64,000 bases of DNA. It comes from Lacticaseibacillus nasuensis JCM 17158. Its GTDB lineage: Bacteria; Bacillota; Bacilli; Lactobacillales; Lactobacillaceae. Below are positions 35,021 through 43,770 of the stretch, one piece after another (position 1 is the stretch's first letter; the number at the start of each line of letters is the position of its first letter). The stretch covers positions 152,332-216,331 of the forward strand of contig NZ_AZDJ01000026.1 of assembly GCF_001434705.1 (NCBI RefSeq), written 5' to 3'. The translations under genes were made by a program, and so were the position numbers. The notes beneath the pieces are model-generated. The model worked only from the letters and a program-made list of their open reading frames with translations. It made no database searches and was not told the DNA's origin.

Positions 35021-35241
35021 GAAAGGACGCCACATCGCTGCGACGTCCCTGGTGAAAGGCTAGTGGTGCCGTTTTCTTCCCGGTTCGTTGAAACCCGCTG
35101 TTAAGCAAGTGGGACCTGCCGACCGACACGTTAGTCGTTAAGTGAAATAACAACACGGTATCGATCCCTGCTAGTCCCAAGGTCGTGAGACTGTTCGGTC
35201 AACTGAAAGTGGGGAAGCGCGCACACCTTAGGTACTTCCAT
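35021..35241 (-). ncRNA. ssrS: 6S RNA / Lacto-usp-type RNA
   Basis: A minus-strand transcript of about 220 nt is predicted from the promoter at 35248-35276 to a hairpin at 35021-35048. Its two halves pair as one long irregular hairpin: CUUCCC with GGGAAG, GGUG with CACC, UUUCA with UGAAA, then an open centre and a terminal arm where GAUCGAUAC pairs with GUGUCGGUC. That is the 6S layout. It sits downstream of rarA and upstream of a hypothetical gene plus usp, the context reported for 6S RNA and for the Lacto-usp motif. Which of the two names applies, and the mature ends, are not certain. Confidence 0.7.
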
Positions 35242-35247
35242 GCTTCT

Positions 35248-35276
35248 ATCCTAGCATGCTTAGCCGCTGGGCGCAA
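35248..35276 (-). promoter_or_regulatory. Promoter of the 6S-like RNA
   Basis: On the minus strand: -35 TTGCGC (35271-35276), a 17-base spacer ending in TGC, and -10 TAGGAT (35248-35253). The start point is predicted near 35241. Confidence 0.7.
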
Positions 35277-35321
35277 GTTTTTCGCGCGGAGCAAAGGTTG
35301 ATGCACCGCGGGTGTTAGCGG

Positions 35322-36596
35322 TTACTCTCGGCCTTGCCAGCGGCGCAGTTGGTGCCACTGGGCGGTTAAGGCCTGCTCGTACTTGCCGGTTTGCTTGGGC
35401 GTGTAGTAGGCGGCGTTGATCAACGTATCCGGCAGGTATTGTTGCTTGACCCAGCCGTTGGGAAAATGGTGCGGTAGCTGGTAATGAACGCCGTGCCCCA
35501 GGGACTTGGCGCCTTGATAATGGGCATCGCGCAAGTCGTCCGGGACGCTGCCGGCTTTGCCGGCAGCGACATCGGCCAGCGCCGCATCGATGGCGGTGAT
35601 GGCGGAGTTGCTTTTCGGCGCGAGACACAAATCGATGACGGCGGTGGCCAGCGGGATGCGGCCCTCGGGCAGGCCGAGGCGCTCGGCGGCTTGAATCGCG
35701 GTAAGCGTGCGGGCGGCGGTTTGCGGATTGGCCAAGCCGACGTCTTCATAGGCAATCACCAGCAGCCGGCGCAAGATGCTGGGCAAATCGCCCACCGTGA
35801 TCAGCCGGGCCAGATAATGCAAAGCGGCATCGACGTCAGAGCCGCGAATCGATTTTTGAAACGCGGAAATAACGTCGTAATGCGCATCACCATCGGGGTC
35901 GCCGGCAATGGCGCGCTGTTGCAGGGACTGGTGCATGACCTCCGCCGTGATGGCAATTTCACCGTCTACTTCAGGTGTCGACAACACGGCCAGCTCCAAG
36001 GCGTTCAAGGCGCTACGCAAATCGCCGTTGGTGGCGGTGGTGAGGTATGTTTTCGCCTCGGGGGCCAGGGCGACGGGGTAGTTTCCCAAGCCGCGAGTCT
36101 TGTCCGCCAAGGCGCGAGCGATGGCTGTGGCGATGTCCGCCGGGGTCAGCGGGTACACCTGAAAAATCTGCGAGCGGCTGCGAATGGCCGGTAGGATGCT
36201 CATGTAGGGGTTCTCGGTGGTGGCGCCGACCAAGACGATGCGGCCGGACTCCAGGTGCGGCAGCAAGAAATCCTGCTTGGTTTTGTCCAGCCGGTGGATT
36301 TCGTCCAGCAAGAGAATCACGGTGCCGCTCATCTTGGCTTCTTCGGCGACGATTTGCAGGTCTTTTTTGGTATCGGTGGCCGCATTCAGCGTGCGAAACG
36401 CGTACTTAGTGGCACCGGCAATCGCGCTGGCGATGCTGGTCTTGCCCGTGCCAGGCGGGCCATAGAGAATCATCGAGCTCAGCCGGTGGGCGGCGACCAT
36501 GCGCCGGATGATTTGATTGGGGCCGACGAGGTGTTGTTGGCCGACGACTTCATCGAGATTTTGCGGCCGCATGCGATAAGCGAGGGGTTGTTGCAT
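35322..36596 (-). CDS. rarA: Replication-associated recombination protein A (MgsA/RarA)
   Basis: 424 residues of the clamp-loader-like AAA+ family acting at stalled forks. The N-terminal motif is PLAYRMRPQNLDEVVGQQHL. Walker A is YGPPGTGKTSIASAIA and Walker B ILLLDEIHRLDKTKQDFLLPHLE. The C-terminal tetramerisation part contains QGAKSLGHGVHYQLPHHFPNGWVKQQYLP. GGAGG precedes the ATG. In Bacillus the orthologue also lies close to a 6S RNA gene, consistent with the RNA found just downstream here. Confidence 0.94.
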   Translation of the reverse strand: MQQPLAYRMRPQNLDEVVGQQHLVGPNQIIRRMVAAHRLSSMILYGPPGTGKTSIASAIAGATKYAFRTLNAATDTKKDLQIVAEEAKMSGTVILLLDEIHRLDKTKQDFLLPHLESGRIVLVGATTENPYMSILPAIRSRSQIFQVYPLTPADIATAIARALADKTRGLGNYPVALAPEAKTYLTTATNGDLRSALNALELAVLSTPEVDGEIAITAEVMHQSLQQRAIAGDPDGDAHYDVISAFQKSIRGSDVDAALHYLARLITVGDLPSILRRLLVIAYEDVGLANPQTAARTLTAIQAAERLGLPEGRIPLATAVIDLCLAPKSNSAITAIDAALADVAAGKAGSVPDDLRDAHYQGAKSLGHGVHYQLPHHFPNGWVKQQYLPDTLINAAYYTPKQTGKYEQALTAQWHQLRRWQGRE

Positions 36597-36674
36597 GAGG
36601 GACCTCCTTTGACGTTAGGTTCAGTATATCGCAGCAACGCCGGTCACGTTATAATGAAAGCGAGGTGAGGGAAA

Positions 36675-38009
36675 ATGTGGCGACGGGGATTGGCAATTGG
36701 CGTGAGTCTGTTGGCGATGGCGTTATTTGCCATGGGGTTGACCACCGTGCAGCCGGCGATTAATCGCCGGCCGCTGACCGCCCAAGCGGCGCCAAGCGTG
36801 TGGGTGCTGTCGGACACGCATTTTATCGCCCCGAGCCTCCACGACGGGGGCCAGGCTTGGCGGGATATTCAAGCCACCGCCGCCGGCAAGGAGCTGCGGT
36901 ATCAGCCCGTGGCGATTCGCGCGTTGGTGCACGCGGCGACGACCGCCAAGCCCAAACCCGCGGCGGTGATCATCACCGGGGATTTAACGTTTAACGGCGA
37001 GTTGGCCAGCGCCACGAGTTTGGCCAAGCGTCTGGCGCCGCTGACCAAGGCCGGGATCCGCTTGCTGGTGATTCCGGGCAACCACGACATTTATGATGGC
37101 TGGGCGCGGGCCTACCGCGGGACCAAGCAGCTGCGCGCCACGCAAATCGGGCCGGCGGATTGGCGCCGAGTGTTTGCGGGGAGTTATGCGGCGGCGTTTG
37201 CCGAGGACCCGGCGAGCCTGAGTTATGCGGTGCGCTTGAACCCGCATTACCAGCTGCTCATGCTCGACACGAATAGTTACACCATGCAGCCGGCCACCCA
37301 GGCGCCGGCCACCGGCGGACAGGTCAGCCGCGCCACGATCCAGTGGCTCACCAAGCAATTGCAGGCGGGGCGGGCTGCCGGCGTGCACAGCGTCGTGTTC
37401 ATGCATCACGATTTGTACGCGCATGATCGGCGCGTGCAAGCCGGCTGGGTGGTGGATCAAGCACCGACCCTGCGTCGCTTATTCACCCGGTATCACGTGC
37501 CGGTGGTGTTTGCCGGCCATATTCACGCCCAAGACATCGCCGCGGATCCGGCCGGGCAGGCGACGCCAATTGAAGTGCTCAGCGGCAGCTTCACCACCAG
37601 CCCCGGCTATTACGGCAGCGTCCGCCTGGCGCCCCATGCGATTACTTACCAGGCGCACCCGCTTAACGTCAAGCCGGTGCTCACCGCCGCCCAGCTCGCG
37701 ACGCCGGCGCTAGCGAATTACCAGCAGTTCATGAAGCAAACCTTCAAGCAGGCCAACGCCGGGTTGTTGATGCAAGACGTGTTGCTGGCCAAGGGGATGA
37801 CCGATCAAAAGCTGACGGCCTTAAGCGACTTGATGACCGAAATGATGTGGCAATTTTTCGCCGGGCGAGATGATGCCGCCGGCGCCAAGCGGCTGCAACA
37901 AATGCCGGGTTATCGCTATTTGAATGAGTTTCCCAGCCTAGCGCGCCAATTTCACACCCGGGAGTTGGATCGGAACTTGCCGGATCTGCACCTGCGCCTG
38001 GCGGACTAA
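36675..38009 (+). CDS. Secreted or membrane-anchored calcineurin-like metallophosphoesterase
   Basis: 444 residues. An N-terminal signal sequence or anchor (1-28, ending near TAQAAPS) precedes the metallophosphoesterase domain. The metal motifs are LSDTHF, ITGDLTFNG, IPGNHDIYD, FMHHDLYAH and FAGHIHAQD, a complete set. The C-terminal 110 residues are alpha-helical with no known motif. Substrates of such extracellular enzymes are nucleotides or phosphodiesters, and the specific one is unknown. The ATG follows GAGGTGAGGG. Monocistronic, convergent with the YueI gene. Confidence 0.88.
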   Translation: MWRRGLAIGVSLLAMALFAMGLTTVQPAINRRPLTAQAAPSVWVLSDTHFIAPSLHDGGQAWRDIQATAAGKELRYQPVAIRALVHAATTAKPKPAAVIITGDLTFNGELASATSLAKRLAPLTKAGIRLLVIPGNHDIYDGWARAYRGTKQLRATQIGPADWRRVFAGSYAAAFAEDPASLSYAVRLNPHYQLLMLDTNSYTMQPATQAPATGGQVSRATIQWLTKQLQAGRAAGVHSVVFMHHDLYAHDRRVQAGWVVDQAPTLRRLFTRYHVPVVFAGHIHAQDIAADPAGQATPIEVLSGSFTTSPGYYGSVRLAPHAITYQAHPLNVKPVLTAAQLATPALANYQQFMKQTFKQANAGLLMQDVLLAKGMTDQKLTALSDLMTEMMWQFFAGRDDAAGAKRLQQMPGYRYLNEFPSLARQFHTRELDRNLPDLHLRLAD

Positions 38010-38044
38010 AAAACCGCCTGGACGGTTAGTCAAACAGGCGGTCG
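38010..38044 (-). terminator. Terminator of the YueI-like gene
   Basis: ACCGCCTG and CAGGCGGT pair around a 14-base loop, with an A-run on the left that is a T-run on the minus strand. It overlaps the 3' end of the gene. Confidence 0.6.
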
Positions 38045-38466
38045 AACAGGCCGGGCTTCTTCTTGGGCGCCGCCGGCGGTTGCGGCAGATTAACGTCGGC
38101 TTGGTTGATGGCAGTCGGCGCCACGAGCAACAGGCCAACCGCCTGCTCACCGAGTTGCGCGGTGTCGTCGTTGACCAACGTGAAGGGGAAAGCCGCCTTC
38201 GTGGCCAACGTCAGGTAAGGCGTGGTGACATCACTAGGCAACTTGCCGTTAAGCAGCAGCTTTAAGTCTCGGTGCTGATACTGCGGCAGGGCCTTGGTGA
38301 AGGCGGGTAGGGTCGCCGCGTTTTGCAAGTCAGCATTCGTCAGCACCAACGCGCACCGCTCGCGCAAGGAGCCCAGGTAGTGCCGGCGCTCGTCCGGGTT
38401 GGTTTGCGGGGTGCCGTACAGGCCGGCGCTTAAATGTGATTGTAAATCGGATTGCTCTTCAGCCAT
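38026..38466 (-). CDS. YueI family protein (DUF1694)
   Basis: 146 residues. SDLQSHLSAGLYGTPQTNPDERRHYLGSLRERCALVLTNADL is the YueI signature, with the conserved P-x-E-R-R-x-Y-L-G-x-x-R-E-R. The C-terminus is Pro/Lys-rich (PPAAPKKKPGLFDRLFD). Cytosolic, function unknown. ATG at 38466 is preferred since AAAGG lies nine bases upstream, although ATG codons at 38472 and 38475 are in frame. Divergent from the DUF1054 gene. Confidence 0.87.
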   Translation of the reverse strand: MAEEQSDLQSHLSAGLYGTPQTNPDERRHYLGSLRERCALVLTNADLQNAATLPAFTKALPQYQHRDLKLLLNGKLPSDVTTPYLTLATKAAFPFTLVNDDTAQLGEQAVGLLLVAPTAINQADVNLPQPPAAPKKKPGLFDRLFD

Positions 38467-38521
38467 GGTCATCATCCTTTCAACGGGGTACACTCAGTAT
38501 AGCAGAAAGGAAGCGACGCGC

Positions 38522-39145
38522 ATGCGGCTGTTTGACCGAGCCGATTTTGAGGTGTTTCAAGACCAGACGTTAACCGGGCGGCTGGGGCTGATTCAAAGCC
38601 GGCTGGACCCGAAGTTTGCCATCGCCGCCCCGCGCTTGCAGGCGGCCTTGGCCGCCAGTGGGGTGCCCGACCAGTTCGCCCAGGTGGCTAAGCACTTGCG
38701 CCGCCACAAGAATCCGCCGCCGAATACCTGGCTGGCGCTTTCGCCGCGGGCGCGCGGCTATAAGATGACCCCGCACCTCGAGCTGGGGTTTTGGAACGAC
38801 CGGATGTTTTTATGGGTCGCCATGCTGGCTGAAAGCAAGCCGCGGTTAGTCGACTGGCCGCGGGTCAAAGCGGCCGTTGCGCAGTTGCCCGAGCAGTTTG
38901 AACTGTCGGTAGATCACACGAAAAAAGCGGTGATGCCGCTGGATGCGCAGACGTTGACGGCGACGACCACCCGGTTTGACCAAGTGGCCAGAAGCGAGTG
39001 GTTGATCGGCCAAACTTACCTGCGGACCAGTCCGTTGTTTGATCACCCGGATGAATTATGGGCCGATTTGCTCGAGCGGACTGAGATGTTAGCGCCGGTA
39101 TATCAGGCGTTACTGACTCCAGCAAAAAGCGCCACTGCCGAATAA
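38522..39145 (+). CDS. DUF1054 family protein (YktB-like)
   Basis: 207 residues, the family's usual length. FDRADFEVFQDQTLTGRLGLIQSRLDPKF at the start and the central HLRRHKNPPPNTWLALSPRARGYKMTPHLELGFWNDRMFLW are typical of the YktB family, a cytosolic protein of unknown function in Firmicutes. ATG at 38522 follows AAAGGAAG. It ends inside a bidirectional hairpin. Confidence 0.87.
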   Translation: MRLFDRADFEVFQDQTLTGRLGLIQSRLDPKFAIAAPRLQAALAASGVPDQFAQVAKHLRRHKNPPPNTWLALSPRARGYKMTPHLELGFWNDRMFLWVAMLAESKPRLVDWPRVKAAVAQLPEQFELSVDHTKKAVMPLDAQTLTATTTRFDQVARSEWLIGQTYLRTSPLFDHPDELWADLLERTEMLAPVYQALLTPAKSATAE

Positions 39146-39162
39146 GCAGTGGCGCTTTTGCG
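39124..39162. terminator. Bidirectional terminator
   Basis: AAAAGCGCCACTGC and GCAGTGGCGCTTTT form a 14-base perfect stem that includes the DUF1054 stop codon and also serves the convergent LysR gene. Confidence 0.88.
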
Positions 39163-39170
39163 TGGACCAG

Positions 39171-40100
39171 CTAGTGCAACTTGCCGGAGTAAAATTGGCC
39201 AACCAAGCCTTGCAGTGTCGTGGCGATATGTTGGATTAATGCGCCGGCGTCTTTGCGCGTCGAGATACCCAACCGAGGATCATAAGTCGTGCTGGGGATG
39301 GGGATTAGACGATATTCCGCCACCGGCAGCTGCAATCGAGGCAGAATAAACGGTAATGTTGCCGTGATAGCCGAACTATGCAGTGCTGTTAAGGTGGCGG
39401 CGATGACGTTGGGCACCTGGAGTTTGAGGTGTAGCGGCACGTTTTGTTCCCGAAATATCCGGTCAATGGTGTCTTGAAAAAAAGACGGACCGGCTAGACC
39501 GACATAATCAGCTCCGGCCAGGCGTGGTAACAACGCAGAAAAATCGAGTCGTGACGACACCTTGGCATAAACAGGACTCGTGTTGGGGATGAGGAGGCAG
39601 GGACGTTCATCGTGAGTGATGAGCCACGATTGTAGGCTCGGATCGGCGGCAACGCTGCCCACGTAGAGCTGAGTCTTATTTTCTTGAAGTGCTTGGCTCG
39701 CCAGATAAGTGGTGGCTTCTTTAAATTCAAAGAACACATCCGGAAAGGCCTGTTCAAGTTGCGTGAATAGTTCCGGTCCCATTAACGTAGCGAGGGGCGG
39801 ATTGAAGCTAATGGTAACCGGTCCTTGATGTTTGTTGGCAAATACCGCCATTGCTGAGTTAAGGGTATTTTCATCTGCGATGAGTCGCTCCAGTTGCTTG
39901 AGCAAACTTGATCCAGCTGCGGTGAGTTGGATGGGTAAGGTATCGCGTTTGATTAGCGTCACGTGATACTGGCGTTCGGCCGCTTGCAGGACTTGAGTGA
40001 CATAGGGTTGGCTCACAAATAAATGATTCGCCACCGCCGTCAGGGTCCGAGCGTGTTGGGCAGCCGCAAGAATTTGGGACAGAATTTGAATTTTAGACAT
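39171..40100 (-). CDS. LysR-family transcription regulator next to the flavoprotein gene
   Basis: 309 residues. The N-terminal winged HTH is ILAAAQHARTLTAVANHLFVSQPYVTQVLQAAERQYHVTLIKRD, followed by a substrate-binding domain (about 92-300). It diverges from the fumarate-reductase-like gene, so it probably controls it in response to an organic acid (inference). Base composition is less GC-rich than in neighbouring genes, as is the flavoprotein gene, suggesting a transferred module. GGAGGCG precedes the ATG. Confidence 0.87.
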   Translation of the reverse strand: MSKIQILSQILAAAQHARTLTAVANHLFVSQPYVTQVLQAAERQYHVTLIKRDTLPIQLTAAGSSLLKQLERLIADENTLNSAMAVFANKHQGPVTISFNPPLATLMGPELFTQLEQAFPDVFFEFKEATTYLASQALQENKTQLYVGSVAADPSLQSWLITHDERPCLLIPNTSPVYAKVSSRLDFSALLPRLAGADYVGLAGPSFFQDTIDRIFREQNVPLHLKLQVPNVIAATLTALHSSAITATLPFILPRLQLPVAEYRLIPIPSTTYDPRLGISTRKDAGALIQHIATTLQGLVGQFYSGKLH

Positions 40101-40232
40101 TGCGACGCCTCCGTCATAATCAATCAGTTAATATAATCTGTCAAAGAGTAATTTTCATCTTCGCCGCGAGTATACCATAATAAATCATGAAGGTTGTTCC
40201 TTTTGAACAAAATGAAAGGGGATTCAGTAATT

Positions 40233-42008
40233 TTGGCTGATCAATTTGACACGATTTATGATGTCGTTGTTTTGGGCTTTGGTGGTGCCGGTGCCACGGC
40301 GGCGCGGTTTGCGGCCGATGCGGGTAAGCAGGTGCTGTTGGTTGATGCCGCGCCATATGGTGAGGAAGGGGGCAACACTCGCTATGCGGGCCAAGCCGCG
40401 AATTTTGCCCGCGACTACGACCAGATGATGACGTATTATAACTGGTTAACTTATCCGATGACCTTGCCTGAGGATGTTAAGGCGGCCTATGTTCACGGCC
40501 TCACTCAAAACAAAGCCTATTTCGAGAAGTACCTGGGAGTGAAGCCCATGGCGTCCAGAGAAATTGCGCCGAACTCGCCACTGACGGCTCGCGTGGTCGA
40601 GTATCCGGAATTCCCGGGTCATGACACGAATGACGCGCTGTCGGTGCACAAGGGGCACTTCGATGCCGCATTATGGAAAATTCTGCGGCAGAAAGTGGTT
40701 GATCGCGCTGATCGCATCGATGTCTGGCTGGACTCGCCGGCGAAAAAACTATTGCAGGCCGCGGATGGCACTGTCGTTGGTGTGACCATTCTACGCAATG
40801 GTGAACTGGTCCAAGTCGCAGCCCGTCATGGCGTTGTTTTGACCATGGGTGGCTTCGAAAACAATCAGGACATGATTCAAACCTACCTGGGCGAGGCAAA
40901 CCTTTCGCCAATGGGGTCCTTGTACAATCGCGGTGATGGGATCAGCATGGCGGAACGGGCCGGTGCCAAAATGTGGCATATGACCAATTATGAATCGTAT
41001 AGCTTGATGCATGGGTTGTACTTTGCCGTACCCGGGGCCAAGCGTAGCCATGAGACTTATTGGGAAGCTGGGCCTGAAGACGGCGGCGTTATCGTGATTG
41101 GCGACGATGGGACCCGTTACTTTAACGAAGCTGAAGTGGCTCGACATGGTCATATCTACAGTCACGGTAGTTGGCGGCACGCCCCATTAAGCGTTAAGCC
41201 CTATATGATCTTCGACCAAGCCCAATATACGCACTTCCAGGCTAAGCCGTTCAAGTATATTCAGTTAGCCGACTTGGTGATTAAGGCCGACAGTATCGCC
41301 GCGCTTGAGCAAAAGCTAGGCCTCCCTCAGGGGAACTTGACGGCGGCCATCGACACCTATGACCGTTATGCAAAAGCGGGCAAGGATGAACAGTTTGGTC
41401 GGCCTGCAGAAACCATGCGGCCATTCGGGGCTGGTCCGTATTATGCCGTGTTGATGGTGAACACCATCTTGAACACGCAAGGCGGCCCGGCACGCAACGG
41501 CAAAGCGGAAATTATCGGTCAAGATAATCAACCCATTCCGCATCTGTTCGGAGCTGGCGAATTAGGCGGAATCACCGCTAACTTGTACCAAGGCGCCGGC
41601 AACCTGGCGGAATGCCTGATCTTCGGTAAAATTGCCGGTGAAAATGTGGCCAAGACGGCGCCGTTGTCTTACCCAACGTCAGGTCAACATCAGAAGATCA
41701 ACGACTTGCTGAGCGGGGATCAGCTTGGCGAGATTAAGCTGGGACCAAACGAGTACCTCGGGCAGTCGAACAGCGGCATGGGGGGTAAGTTGGTGGTGAA
41801 GGTGACCTATATCGACCATACCATCAAGCACATCGAGATTGTTCAACAACATGAAAGTGAAGATGTCGGGCTGGTTGCCTTGCAACAATTACCAGAAGAA
41901 ATGGTGGCGCAAAACAACACAGAAGTCGATGCCACCACTGGTGCATCGGCAACTAGCCACGCGCTACAAGCCGCGGTCCGCGATGCCATCAGTAAGAGTC
42001 AGCAATAA
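40233..42008 (+). CDS. Fumarate/urocanate reductase-type flavoprotein with FMN-binding domain
   Basis: 591 residues. The FAD Rossmann motif DVVVLGFGGAGATAARFAADAGKQVLLVDAA opens the protein. GGNTRYAGQ, LTMGGFENN and the late LFGAGELGGITANLYQGAGNLAECLIFGKIAGENVA match the fumarate reductase family. The last 90 residues form an FMN_bind domain ending DATTGASATSHAL, the sequence type flavinylated by ApbE. It probably reduces fumarate or a related enoate in the cytosol, since there is no signal peptide. TTG at 40233 is chosen, with GAAAGGGG 11 bases upstream; ATG at 40212 is in frame but lies inside the ribosome site. Confidence 0.85.
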   Translation: MADQFDTIYDVVVLGFGGAGATAARFAADAGKQVLLVDAAPYGEEGGNTRYAGQAANFARDYDQMMTYYNWLTYPMTLPEDVKAAYVHGLTQNKAYFEKYLGVKPMASREIAPNSPLTARVVEYPEFPGHDTNDALSVHKGHFDAALWKILRQKVVDRADRIDVWLDSPAKKLLQAADGTVVGVTILRNGELVQVAARHGVVLTMGGFENNQDMIQTYLGEANLSPMGSLYNRGDGISMAERAGAKMWHMTNYESYSLMHGLYFAVPGAKRSHETYWEAGPEDGGVIVIGDDGTRYFNEAEVARHGHIYSHGSWRHAPLSVKPYMIFDQAQYTHFQAKPFKYIQLADLVIKADSIAALEQKLGLPQGNLTAAIDTYDRYAKAGKDEQFGRPAETMRPFGAGPYYAVLMVNTILNTQGGPARNGKAEIIGQDNQPIPHLFGAGELGGITANLYQGAGNLAECLIFGKIAGENVAKTAPLSYPTSGQHQKINDLLSGDQLGEIKLGPNEYLGQSNSGMGGKLVVKVTYIDHTIKHIEIVQQHESEDVGLVALQQLPEEMVAQNNTEVDATTGASATSHALQAAVRDAISKSQQ

Positions 42009-42013
42009 ATGCT

Positions 42014-42042
42014 TAAAGGTCTGCTTCGGCAGGCCTTTTTTG
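42014..42042 (+). terminator. Terminator of the flavoprotein gene
   Basis: AAAGGTCTGC and GCAGGCCTTT pair (one G-U) around TTCG, and T residues follow. Confidence 0.8.
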
Positions 42043-42072
42043 TCAAAAAAAGTCTCCCAAGCCGGGAGACAA
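42043..42072 (-). terminator. Terminator of the hydrolase gene
   Basis: GTCTCCC and GGGAGAC pair around a five-base loop, with an A-run on the left side (T-run for the minus strand). Confidence 0.75.
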
Positions 42073-42078
42073 GAAGCG

Positions 42079-42699
42079 TTAATCCAATTTGACAAAATCG
42101 CCAGCCGCCAGCAACAAATCCACAAAACCCGGCACGGTGTCGGTGCGGTTCCAGTCGCGTTGCCACTCGCAGGCGAGCTGGGCGTTGGTGGTTAATTCGC
42201 CACCGGCCGCCTCGATTCGCCGCAGGCCGGTTTCGTGGGCCAAAGTACTGGTGCCGCCCACCGCATCGACGACGGGGAAGACCTGATAGCCTTCCGCTAA
42301 GGCGTCGAGGGCGGGAAAGGTGAGGCAAGCCTCGGTCCACAAGGCACACATCACCAGGTGCGACCGGTCCAGCGCCCGCACGGCCTGATAGAAATCCTGG
42401 TCCTGCCAGGCGTTAATGCTGGTGCGGTCGTAGCTTGGCTGGTCGGGCAACAACGCCCGCAGCTGCGGCACGGTGTCTTGGTTGCGCCCATTTTGGACGT
42501 TGACGGTGGATAAAATAATGGGCACGTGATAAAGCTGGGCCAGGCGAATGGTCATGCTGACGTTTTGAATCAACGTATGTGGAGCGATGGAATTCGTGGC
42601 GTTAATTTGCGTCGGCTGGTAGTCGATCACCAACAACGCCGAGTTTTCCGGGGTCAATAACGCATCAGTTACGGGATCACGGCGAGCTGCACTAGTCAT
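42079..42699 (-). CDS. Isochorismatase-family cysteine hydrolase (YcaC-like)
   Basis: 206 residues. The first catalytic Asp is in SALLVIDYQPTQINA and the nucleophilic Cys is in VMCALWTEACLTFPALDALAEGYQVFPVVDAVGG, the typical cis-peptide/Cys motif of the family. Related proteins hydrolyse amides of unknown nature. The ATG at 42699 has AGGAGG six bases upstream. Monocistronic. Confidence 0.85.
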   Translation of the reverse strand: MTSAARRDPVTDALLTPENSALLVIDYQPTQINATNSIAPHTLIQNVSMTIRLAQLYHVPIILSTVNVQNGRNQDTVPQLRALLPDQPSYDRTSINAWQDQDFYQAVRALDRSHLVMCALWTEACLTFPALDALAEGYQVFPVVDAVGGTSTLAHETGLRRIEAAGGELTTNAQLACEWQRDWNRTDTVPGFVDLLLAAGDFVKLD

Positions 42700-42795
42700 A
42701 AGCGGACCTCCTCAATAGATGTGACGGGAAACAATTGGCTACGTCATCCATTGTGAAAGCGGTCGGTGAAAAATGCAACAAATCTGGTGAGGCGA

Positions 42796-43686
42796 CTAGC
42801 GCCGGGGTGCTCGGCCGTTACCGCGTGGCGCACTGCGCTGGCGCCGCGCCGCAAACCACGCCGCCATGCGCGCCTGCTGTTCCGGCGTGGCTTGGTCGAA
42901 GCGTTGCTGGAGGCGGCCACGCCGGCGCGGGTCGACATTTTGATCCAACCAATGTGCCCAGGTGTCAGGCAAGTGGGTGGCCGGCTTGGCCGCCGGGGGC
43001 GTGGCCTGAAAAGTCGTGGTTTGCGCCTCGCGGAAGGCTTTGCGGCCCGCGGTGTCCAAATCGGCATATTCTGCCTGCTGGGCCGCCGGTAACGCCGCCA
43101 CGTCGTACATTTGCTGGCGGGCGTTGGCGTTGATCAAGAACATCAACACGGGATACAGCAGGTAAAAAATCAACGCAAGCGCCGGCTTGAACACGCCAAC
43201 GACTAAGGCGACGACGGCTAACGCGTCTAGTAACAGGTTGGCATTACCGTAAATCTTGGCGTAGGCGCGGCGCATCGCCTGCTCGTCTTCGTACTCCAGG
43301 TGCACAATGGCGCGGGTCAGCACGCGAAACAAGAACGTGACAAGCAGCTGCAACGCGCCATACATGACCACGGTGACCCGGGTGGTGTTGACCGCCATCA
43401 TGTTGGTCAACAGCGGCATCAAAGCCAGCGGCGCGAGGAAAAACATGTCGAGAATCAGAATCCGATACGTCATCGTGTCGATTTCCCCGAAGGCCGTGCT
43501 GTGTTGATACCAGATATTGGCGATAAAAATAAAGCTGATCAAATAAATCCCGACGTGTTTGCCGAGTTGAAGATAATTGTTGACGGTGTCGTGCAACACC
43601 GGCGGGATGTCCAACACCATGATCGTAATGATGATGGCGATGATGGCATCGCTGAATGCGTCGAGGCGCGTTTTTAGTTTTTCCAT
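42796..43686 (-). CDS. TMEM175-type (DUF1211) potassium channel homologue
   Basis: 296 residues. The signature R-x3-FSD appears as TRLDAFSDAIIAIIITIMVLDIP in helix 1. Five or six further helices follow to about residue 195. Bacterial TMEM175 proteins are K+ channels with six helices. The C-terminal 100 residues are soluble and rich in Ala, Gln and Arg, longer than the usual tail. ATG at 43686 has AAAGGAG seven bases upstream. Divergent from the M20 peptidase. Confidence 0.87.
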   Translation of the reverse strand: MEKLKTRLDAFSDAIIAIIITIMVLDIPPVLHDTVNNYLQLGKHVGIYLISFIFIANIWYQHSTAFGEIDTMTYRILILDMFFLAPLALMPLLTNMMAVNTTRVTVVMYGALQLLVTFLFRVLTRAIVHLEYEDEQAMRRAYAKIYGNANLLLDALAVVALVVGVFKPALALIFYLLYPVLMFLINANARQQMYDVAALPAAQQAEYADLDTAGRKAFREAQTTTFQATPPAAKPATHLPDTWAHWLDQNVDPRRRGRLQQRFDQATPEQQARMAAWFAARRQRSAPRGNGRAPRR

Positions 43687-43770
43687 GGACGACTCCTTTG
43701 TTTGCCATATTGTACCGCATCCCACAAGCGCGGGCCAAGGCGGTGGTAGACTAGGGGCGGAGGCGAGGAC

